Origin: Solwaraspora sp. WMMA2065
Lineage (GTDB): Bacteria; Actinomycetota; Actinomycetes; Mycobacteriales; Micromonosporaceae
Length of the DNA: 64,000 nucleotides
Direction: 5' to 3'
Assembly (NCBI RefSeq): GCF_030345075.1
Contig: NZ_CP128361.1
Location: 1,984,001-2,048,000 of the forward strand
In this document: in pieces, positions 59,194 through 64,000 of the stretch
How the letters are laid out: every line of letters begins with the position of its first letter
Position numbering within the stretch: position 1 is the first letter of the stretch
Translations under genes and position numbers: made by a program
The notes under the pieces: generated by a model
What the model saw: only the letters and a program-made list of their open reading frames with translations
What the model was told of the DNA's origin: nothing
Databases searched by the model: none

Positions 59194-60366
59194 GTGGCAC
59201 ACGCACGACTCCGCTTCGGCCAGTACGAGTTGGACCTGGAACACAGGCAACTACGCCACCGGGGCCAGCAGATCCTGTTGGAGCCGCGAGCCGTCGAGTT
59301 GCTGTGTCACCTCGCCGCTCACCGGGACCGGCTGGTCACCAGGCAGGAACTGCTGGACACGCTCTGGTCCGGCCAGCACGTCACCGAGTCCGTCTTCGCC
59401 TCGACCCTGCGCGCCGTCCGTCACTCGGTCCGCGAGACCGGCGGCCATCAGGAGGTCATCCGCACCGTCCACCGGCGCGGCTACCAGTTCGTCGCCGACG
59501 TCACCCCGGTCGCCGCCCCCAAGGACTACGACACGGTCCGGTTTTGCCAGACCAGGGACGGCGCCCGGCTCGCCTACACCGTCAGAGGCGCCGGTCCCCC
59601 GCTGATCTCCACCGCCAACTGGCTGACCCACCTCGGCCTGGACCGACGCGATCCGATGTGGATACACTGGTACCGGGACCTGATGCGCGACAGCCGGCGA
59701 GGGCTACGCTACGACGAGCGGGGCTGCGGGCTGTCCGACTGGTGCCCGCCGTCGGCCTCACCGCAGGTGTGGGTCGAGGACCTCGACACCGTCGCCGACG
59801 CCGCCGGATATGACACCTTCGCGATCATCGGTACGGCCCAGGCCGCCGCCACCGCGATCGCCTACGCGGCGCTGCGCCCGGACCGGGTCACCCGGATGGT
59901 CCTGATCAGCAGCCACGCCCGGGGCCGGCTGGCCCGCGCCCGCACCGAGCTGGACCGCCGGGTCGCCGACGTCGACCTGGACCTGGCCACGGTCGCCTGG
60001 CAGTCCGCCGACCCGAGCTTCCTGCGCGCCTACGCCGCCCAGTTCCTGCCCAACGCCACCCCGGCCGAGTTGGACGCGTACATCGCCTTCACCCGACGCA
60101 CCACGTCACTGGAGAACCTGGTCCGCTTCTTCCAGATGATCACTACAATGGACGTGTTCCCGCTGGCGGGGCAGGTCCGCTGCCCCACGCTGATCCTGCA
60201 CGCCCGCAACGACCCCCGGGTCCCCGCCTCGGACGCCACGGAACTCGCCGCGCTGATCGACGACAGCCGGTTGGTTCTGCTCGACAGCGCCAACCACCTG
60301 TTCACCGCGGCCGAACCCGCCTGGGCCGAGCTGATCCGCCACGTCGACGACTTCCTCGACGGCTGA
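59194..60366 (+). CDS. Winged-helix DNA-binding protein fused to an alpha/beta-hydrolase-like domain without nucleophile
   Basis: 390 residues from GTG 59194. Residues 1-105 are an OmpR/CadC-type winged helix (LRFGQYELDLEHRQLRHRG; ELLDTLWSGQHVTESVFASTLRAVR, quoted in part: LWSGQHVTESVF; HRRGYQFVADV). Residues 115-390 are an alpha/beta hydrolase fold (RYDERGCGLSD; VLISSHARG; ILHARNDPRVP; DSANHLF). At the nucleophile elbow the sequence is IIGTAQAAA, so Ala 215 replaces the usual Ser of GxSxG, while Asp and His are kept. No transmembrane segment is seen. The likely role is a transcription factor sensing a ligand with a dead hydrolase domain. Confidence 0.85.
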   Translation: MAHARLRFGQYELDLEHRQLRHRGQQILLEPRAVELLCHLAAHRDRLVTRQELLDTLWSGQHVTESVFASTLRAVRHSVRETGGHQEVIRTVHRRGYQFVADVTPVAAPKDYDTVRFCQTRDGARLAYTVRGAGPPLISTANWLTHLGLDRRDPMWIHWYRDLMRDSRRGLRYDERGCGLSDWCPPSASPQVWVEDLDTVADAAGYDTFAIIGTAQAAATAIAYAALRPDRVTRMVLISSHARGRLARARTELDRRVADVDLDLATVAWQSADPSFLRAYAAQFLPNATPAELDAYIAFTRRTTSLENLVRFFQMITTMDVFPLAGQVRCPTLILHARNDPRVPASDATELAALIDDSRLVLLDSANHLFTAAEPAWAELIRHVDDFLDG

Positions 60367-60563
60367 TCCTCACCCGCCCGACGCCCGGGCGGTACACGCC
60401 CGCTTCCAACCCGGCCAGCCGAGTCAGCAGAACGGCCGCCAGCCGTCCGCCCCGGTCCACCCTGGTGGCGGACCACATCCTCCGCCCGCTTACGGCAAAC
60501 TCGATGGTGGACGCCGACCCGTGACGGCTCTGACGTGCGAGTTCGGCGGCTAACCCGGCCCGG

Positions 60564-60580
60564 TGTTTCATTTTGAAACA
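60564..60580. promoter_or_regulatory. Candidate operator upstream of the XRE gene
   Basis: TGTTTCA-TTT-TGAAACA is a perfect 7-bp inverted repeat, 44 bp before the XRE gene start in a GC-rich setting. An autoregulatory XRE site is plausible. The rest of 60367-60624 shows no gene. Confidence 0.5.
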
Positions 60581-60624
60581 TCGGCATGGGTGGTGTGTGT
60601 GTCGGATGAGAGGAAGGTGAAGCG

Positions 60625-61452
60625 ATGCCGGTCACCGGACCGACTGTGGTGCGCCGTCAGCTGGGGCGACGGCTGCGCCGACTGCGGGAGGAGTCGTCCC
60701 GCACCGAGCAGGAGGTGGAGCGGGCGAAGGTCTGTTCGCGTACGACGTTGTGGCGCATCGAGAACGGCAAGTTCCCGGTCAAGATGAACACGGTACGGGG
60801 TCTGTGCTGGTTCTACGGTGCGGACCCGGAGACGACGGACGCGTTGACCCGGCTCGCCGCCGCGTGTGACGAGCACGGCTGGTGGGAGTCACACGGCGAC
60901 GCCGTACCGGACTGGTTTCAGCTGTATGTCGGCCTCGAAGCCGCCGCCACCGAGATCCACAACTACAACCCGGAGTTGGTCCACGGTCTCTTGCAGACGC
61001 CGGACTACATGCGGGCGGTGTTCCGTGCCGCTGATCCGCAGGCGTCCGAGCGGCAGATCGAGCGGCTGGTGTCGCTGCGGCTGGACCGGCAGATTTCCTA
61101 CTACGACCGCGAGGAACCGGCCCGGATCGTCGCCGTCCTCGGTGAGGGCGCCCTCGCCCGCGAGGTCGGCGGACCGGCGGTGATGGCCGAGCAGCGCGCC
61201 CACCTGGCCAGCGTGGGTCGACGGGTCCGGGTTGAGATCCGGGTTCTCCCCTGGTCCGCCGGCGCCCACGCCGCGTTCGCTGGTGCTTTCACGGTTCTCG
61301 ACTTCGCCGACCCCGACGACCCGGACGTGGTCTACGTCGAGTCCCATATGGGCGCTCGATACCTGGAGCGTCCAGTAGAGCTGGCGGAGTACCGTCGAGT
61401 TTTCCGACTGATCCGCCAACAGTCGGTCCCGATCGAGGAGCACCTGCCATGA
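60625..61452 (+). CDS. XRE-family regulator with DUF5753
   Basis: 275 residues from ATG 60625, with GGAAGG upstream. An N-terminal helix-turn-helix (RRQLGRRLRRLREESSRTEQ; CSRTTLWRIENGKFPVKMNTVR) is followed by the DUF5753 domain (HNYNPELVHGLLQTPDYMRAVF; VLPWSAGAHAAFAGAFTVLDF). The last 4 bp overlap the DUF397 gene (ATGA). Such pairs are abundant in streptomycetes and relatives and modulate development or antibiotic production (WhiJ-like); the exact target here is unknown. Confidence 0.93.
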   Translation: MPVTGPTVVRRQLGRRLRRLREESSRTEQEVERAKVCSRTTLWRIENGKFPVKMNTVRGLCWFYGADPETTDALTRLAAACDEHGWWESHGDAVPDWFQLYVGLEAAATEIHNYNPELVHGLLQTPDYMRAVFRAADPQASERQIERLVSLRLDRQISYYDREEPARIVAVLGEGALAREVGGPAVMAEQRAHLASVGRRVRVEIRVLPWSAGAHAAFAGAFTVLDFADPDDPDVVYVESHMGARYLERPVELAEYRRVFRLIRQQSVPIEEHLP

Positions 61453-61643
61453 AGCCCGACACCCCCTGGTTCACCTCCAGCCGCAGCGCCGGCAACGGTG
61501 GCGAGTGCGTCGAGGCCCGCCGGCACGCCGGCCGCGCCGAGGTACGCGACAGCAAGGACCGCACCGGTCCCACCTTGACGTTCAGCACCGCCCAGTGGGG
61601 CACCTTCACCACCGCCCTACAGACCGGCACCCTCCCCCACTGA
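61449..61643 (+). CDS. DUF397 protein, partner of the XRE regulator
   Basis: 64 residues. The family pattern is complete: WFTSSRSAGNGGECVEAR, VRDSKDRTGPTLTFSTAQWGTF. DUF397 proteins are small partners of the preceding XRE/DUF5753 regulators, probably modulating them by direct contact. It is translationally coupled to that gene and followed 7 bp later by a strong terminator. Confidence 0.93.
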   Translation: MKPDTPWFTSSRSAGNGGECVEARRHAGRAEVRDSKDRTGPTLTFSTAQWGTFTTALQTGTLPH

Positions 61644-61650
61644 CCCACCT

Positions 61651-61699
61651 CACGGCGGTGGGGGGCACCTCGGTACCCGAGGTGCCCCCCACCGCCGTG
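61651..61699 (+). terminator. Perfect 23-bp terminator hairpin
   Basis: Arms 61651-61673 and 61677-61699 pair perfectly over 23 bp with a 3-nt loop (TAC), starting 7 nt after the DUF397 stop. There is no U-run. Confidence 0.85.
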
Positions 61700-61704
61700 C
61701 CCCC

Positions 61705-61816
61705 GCCTCAACGAAGGACAGCCCCCGAGGGAGCTGCGACATCACCCCGGTGGTCGGCGGGCGTGTCCAGGTCCTCGCCGCCTCAATGAAGGGGCAGCTC
61801 CCGAGGGAGCTGCGAC
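61705..61816 (-). CRISPR. Two-repeat CRISPR-like fragment
   Basis: Units at 61705-61740 (36 nt) and 61780-61816 (37 nt) are near-identical with a 39-nt unique spacer. On the minus strand each reads GTCGCAGCTCCCTCGGG..., has an internal palindrome around GGGAGCTGC/GCAGCTCCC, and ends TTGAGGC. Repeat length, internal dyad and spacer length fit a CRISPR unit, and the unit nearest the terminator is the more degenerate. No further copies and no cas genes are in the window, so an inert remnant or a duplicated hairpin is possible. Confidence 0.4.
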
Positions 61817-62049
61817 TGGGTCGAAGTTCTACCCCTTCTGACCTGCGGCGGAGCCACCGGTCCGCGAAGGGTCCGTCAACGGAGAGCTTCAGGATGCCCC
61901 CAGGGCCGCCTTCGTCCACTACAGAACAGGTATCAAGTAGGGGAAACAGGTCCGCGAAAGGGTCCGCGCTCACGGCCGTCACGACGGAGCCTTCGCGGCT
62001 GGGCTACGGAATCGCCAGTCCGTGGTCAACGATCGGCAGCCACCGCCGA
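61817..62049. other. Gene-poor stretch after the CRISPR-like fragment
   Basis: Nothing convincing is coded here. The phrase GGTCCGCGAAGGGTCCG (near 61859) recurs imperfectly near 61949. A minus-strand frame from 61982 runs through the repeats and the terminator and is judged non-coding. Confidence 0.4.
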
Positions 62050-62364
62050 TCACATCGAGACCGGCTGGCGCTTCCACGGAGCGTACCGGGGTGGCCGGAC
62101 CCGAAGGATTCCGTACCCTGGTTGATCATGCTCGGTCAGTGCGGCCAGCAGCCGCACGGTCGCCGCCAGACAGGTTCCCGCGCGACCCGACGTCACTACC
62201 GATCGACGCAGGGCCAGGACGACCCCCTCGACCGCCGTCAGCTGACCACGCTGCGGGGCGTCGCGCCAGTCCCGGGCGACGCTGAGCCGGGCCGCGACGT
62301 CGCGGACGGCCGTTCCCGGGTCGGGATACCGCTGCTGTACGGCCAGCGGCAGTGGGTCGATCAT
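62050..62364 (-). CDS. Small hypothetical protein, second of a coupled pair
   Basis: 104 residues from ATG 62364, overlapping the stop of the preceding small frame as ATGA. GC-rich third positions and a helical pattern (GTAVRDVAARLSVARDW; QLTAVEGVVLALRRSVVTSG; ATVRLLAALTEHDQ) suggest real coding. No family recognised. The coupling with a 40-residue ORF resembles small regulatory or toxin-antitoxin pairs, but no such motif was seen. Confidence 0.5.
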   Translation of the reverse strand: MIDPLPLAVQQRYPDPGTAVRDVAARLSVARDWRDAPQRGQLTAVEGVVLALRRSVVTSGRAGTCLAATVRLLAALTEHDQPGYGILRVRPPRYAPWKRQPVSM

Positions 62365-62483
62365 GGTGAGTGGGTCGCCGTCGTCGACCGGATCGGATGG
62401 TCTCCGATGGGCGGCGCAATCGGCAGCACCGCTGCCAGCCACGCGACGCCTTCGGCGACCGTGCGCGCCCCGCTGGCAGCCAT
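62361..62483 (-). CDS. Tiny ORF coupled to the hypothetical protein gene
   Basis: 40 residues (MAASGARTVAEGVAWLAAVL... ) from ATG 62483, with AAGGG 8 nt upstream, ending in an ATGA overlap with the next frame. The hydrophobic middle (VAWLAAVLPIAPPIG) could be a short membrane helix. Its value as a gene rests on the ribosome site and the coupling. A single gene broken by a frameshift is an alternative. Confidence 0.4.
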   Translation of the reverse strand: MAASGARTVAEGVAWLAAVLPIAPPIGDHPIRSTTATHSP

Positions 62484-62551
62484 CCGAATCGCCCTTCACA
62501 TCAGGCTCATGATGACCTCATGCTATCGACCATAGTCAAGAAATTTGATCT

Positions 62552-63118
62552 TCAAAGCTGGCCGAGATCGACCTCGACGGAGAAGGGCGCGGTCAGCTTC
62601 ACGAGGCCGGTAAAGATCTCGTCGTCGCGATAGCGGCCCGTTGCCGGGTCGAGCACGTACGTGTAAACGATGGGCGCGCCAGTGACTGCCTGTTCTACAC
62701 GCCAGTAGAACTGAATACCAGCCTGTGCGCACTGACTTGCCTTGACGATCCGGTCGGTTGTCTCCGATCCGGGAGAGACCACCTCGACCACGAGAAGCAC
62801 ATGCTCGGGTCGGGTCGGCGTGACGTCGATGGTGTCCGCTCGGTAGACCGTCACATCCGGGCGGCGGTTGTTCAGCGGCACGTCCTGTAGCCGGAGATCA
62901 AAGTCAGTATCCGCGTTCCAATCAGGCCCTGCCGCGACGTCCAAAGCGTTCGCCATAAGCCTGGCGAGGCGGTTGTGCCGCTTGGAGGCGCTCGGACTCA
63001 CGAGGACCATCCCATCCACGATCTCGATACCCGCGCACTGCTCTTCTGTCCACGTCGCGTATTGCTCGGCCGTGACCTGCTCATGCATCCAGTCCGGCGC
63101 GACCATTTCTACAGTCAT
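62552..63118 (-). CDS. Uma2-family (DUF820) restriction-fold nuclease
   Basis: 188 residues from ATG 63118, with AGGAGG 5 nt upstream. The PD-(D/E)xK signature is visible: RRPDVTVYRADTID and VVEVVSPGSETTDRIVKASQ, followed by AGIQFYWRVE. Uma2 proteins are abundant, poorly characterised nucleases often tied to mobile DNA. The gene and its AT-rich 3' flank (62500-62560) are less GC-rich than neighbours, hinting at acquisition. Confidence 0.88.
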   Translation of the reverse strand: MTVEMVAPDWMHEQVTAEQYATWTEEQCAGIEIVDGMVLVSPSASKRHNRLARLMANALDVAAGPDWNADTDFDLRLQDVPLNNRRPDVTVYRADTIDVTPTRPEHVLLVVEVVSPGSETTDRIVKASQCAQAGIQFYWRVEQAVTGAPIVYTYVLDPATGRYRDDEIFTGLVKLTAPFSVEVDLGQL

Positions 63119-63191
63119 ACACACCTCCTGAATGACGATCGGCTACCAGCACCAAGATACCGTGGCTCCGGACAACTCACCGAACGACCGG

Positions 63192-64000
63192 TCAGGTCTG
63201 GGTGGGGAAGCCCAGGTTGACGCCGCCGTGGCGGGGGTCGAGCCAGCGGCTGGTCACCACCTTGCCCCGGGTGAAGAAGTGCACCCCGTCGCGGCCGTGG
63301 GCGTGGCTGTCGCCGAACAGCGACGACTTCCAGCCGCCGAACGAGTAGTACGCCATCGGCACCGGGATCGGCACGTTGATACCGACCATCCCGACCTCCA
63401 CCTCGTGCTGGAAGCGCCGGGCGGCACCGCCGTCGTTGGTGAAGATCGCCGTACCGTTGCCGTAGGGGTTGGCGTTGACCAGCTGCAACGCGGCGTCGTA
63501 CGAGTCGACCCGTAGCACCGACAGCACCGGGCCGAAGATCTCGTCGGTGTAGACCGACATCTGCGGCGTCAGCTGGTCCAGCAGGGTCGGGCCGAGCCAG
63601 AAACCGGCGGCGTCGCCGTCGACCGGCACGCCCCGGCCGTCGACGACGATCTTCGCTCCGTCTGCGGCACCGGCGGCCACGTACCCGGCGACCCGGTCCC
63701 GGTGCGCGGCGGTGATCAGCGGACCCATGTCGCAGCCGGGCCGGCGGCCGTCCCCGGTACGGATCTTGCCGAGCCGTTCGACGATCCGGGCCACCAGGTC
63801 GTCGCCGACCGGTTCCACCGCCACCAGGGCGGAGATCGCCATGCACCGCTCCCCCGCCGAGCCGAAGCCGGCGTTGACCGCCGCGTCGGCGGCCAGGTCG
63901 AGGTCGGCGTCGGGCAGCACCACCATGTGGTTCTTCGCCCCGCCGAGGGCCTGGACCCGTTTGCCGGCGGCGGTGCCCCGGGTGTAGACGTGCCGGGCCA
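63192..64000 (-). CDS. mmsA: Methylmalonate-semialdehyde dehydrogenase (CoA-acylating), 5' part outside window
   Basis: The C-terminal ~269 residues are in the window. The aldehyde dehydrogenase active site GSAGERCMAIS (Cys encoded at 63843-63845), MGPLITAAHRDRV, TDEIFGPVLSVLRV and PIPVPMAYYSFGGWKSSLFGD are typical of MmsA. It converts methylmalonate or malonate semialdehyde to propionyl- or acetyl-CoA in valine and inositol catabolism. The segment GGAKNHMVVLPDADLDLAAD precedes the active site. The start lies beyond 64000. Confidence 0.93.
   Translation of the reverse strand, partial: ARHVYTRGTAAGKRVQALGGAKNHMVVLPDADLDLAADAAVNAGFGSAGERCMAISALVAVEPVGDDLVARIVERLGKIRTGDGRRPGCDMGPLITAAHRDRVAGYVAAGAADGAKIVVDGRGVPVDGDAAGFWLGPTLLDQLTPQMSVYTDEIFGPVLSVLRVDSYDAALQLVNANPYGNGTAIFTNDGGAARRFQHEVEVGMVGINVPIPVPMAYYSFGGWKSSLFGDSHAHGRDGVHFFTRGKVVTSRWLDPRHGGVNLGFPTQT

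Noticed and set aside
61650-61982. 110-codon minus-strand frame
   Set aside because: It runs through the CRISPR-like repeats and the 23-bp terminator arms and has poor codon structure.

Overview
The window is GC-rich actinomycete chromosomal DNA, most likely from a Micromonosporaceae-type genome. The family is an inference from gene content: a conservon-type sensor module, CebR-type cellulose operators, an FN3/MoxR/DUF58/transglutaminase operon, an XRE-DUF397 pair and several leaderless promoters. No rRNA, tRNA, insertion sequence or replication origin was seen. Genes at both ends are cut by the window.

Region 1 (1-11.4 kb, minus strand) holds two large synthase genes of the PUFA/secondary-lipid type. 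The upstream gene carries two nitronate-monooxygenase-like (PfaD-type) barrels, then KS, AT, three almost identical ACPs and KR. The downstream gene (KS-AT-DH...) leaves the window. Region 2 (11.8-22.2 kb, plus) is a cell-envelope block: a TPR/FN3 membrane protein, a large FN3 protein, MoxR ATPase, DUF58 protein, transglutaminase-like membrane protein, DUF3159 protein and a proline-rich anchored protein. Region 3 (22.4-27.9 kb) is cellulolytic: a secreted GH48 cellobiohydrolase and a divergent GH1 beta-glucosidase. They share a long control region with two CebR-like boxes, a possible decayed LacI gene end and a terminator-like hairpin.

Region 4 (28.0-32.7 kb) is signalling: a membrane Ser/Thr kinase meets, tail to tail, a CvnA-like sensor kinase with a CvnB-like roadblock protein. 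The usual CvnC and CvnD partners are not there. Region 5 (32.8-42.6 kb) is metabolic: an FGGY sugar kinase, a TrpE-TrpG fusion behind a Trp-codon leader peptide with a four-arm attenuator, WrbA, a small unknown protein, a D-amino-acid oxidase-like enzyme, a lipoprotein, a thioredoxin-like protein, a CPBP membrane protease and an FAD monooxygenase. Region 6 (42.6-48.9 kb) is alpha-glucan metabolism: an MGH1/GH63-like glycosidase, a glycogen-debranching-type enzyme and an Rv3032-like GT4 glycosyltransferase.

Region 7 (49-54.6 kb) contains a soluble Ser/Thr kinase, a TIGR03089 protein, a YdjM-type membrane protein, an NTP-transferase, a divergent family A DNA polymerase, a perfect 21-bp palindrome and a small secreted protein. 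Region 8 (54.6-60.4 kb) has a MurR/RpiR regulator leading an NgcEFG-like sugar ABC operon without an ATPase gene. It is divergent from a winged-helix protein fused to an alpha/beta-hydrolase domain that lacks its nucleophile. Region 9 (60.5-64 kb) has the XRE-DUF397 pair with a candidate operator and a very strong terminator, a two-repeat CRISPR-like fragment, two small coupled ORFs, a Uma2 nuclease-like gene and the 3' part of mmsA.

Start codons were chosen from Shine-Dalgarno sites, in-frame alternatives and leaderless -10 hexamers. Functions rest on motifs I could read and on recalled family knowledge; no database search was possible.
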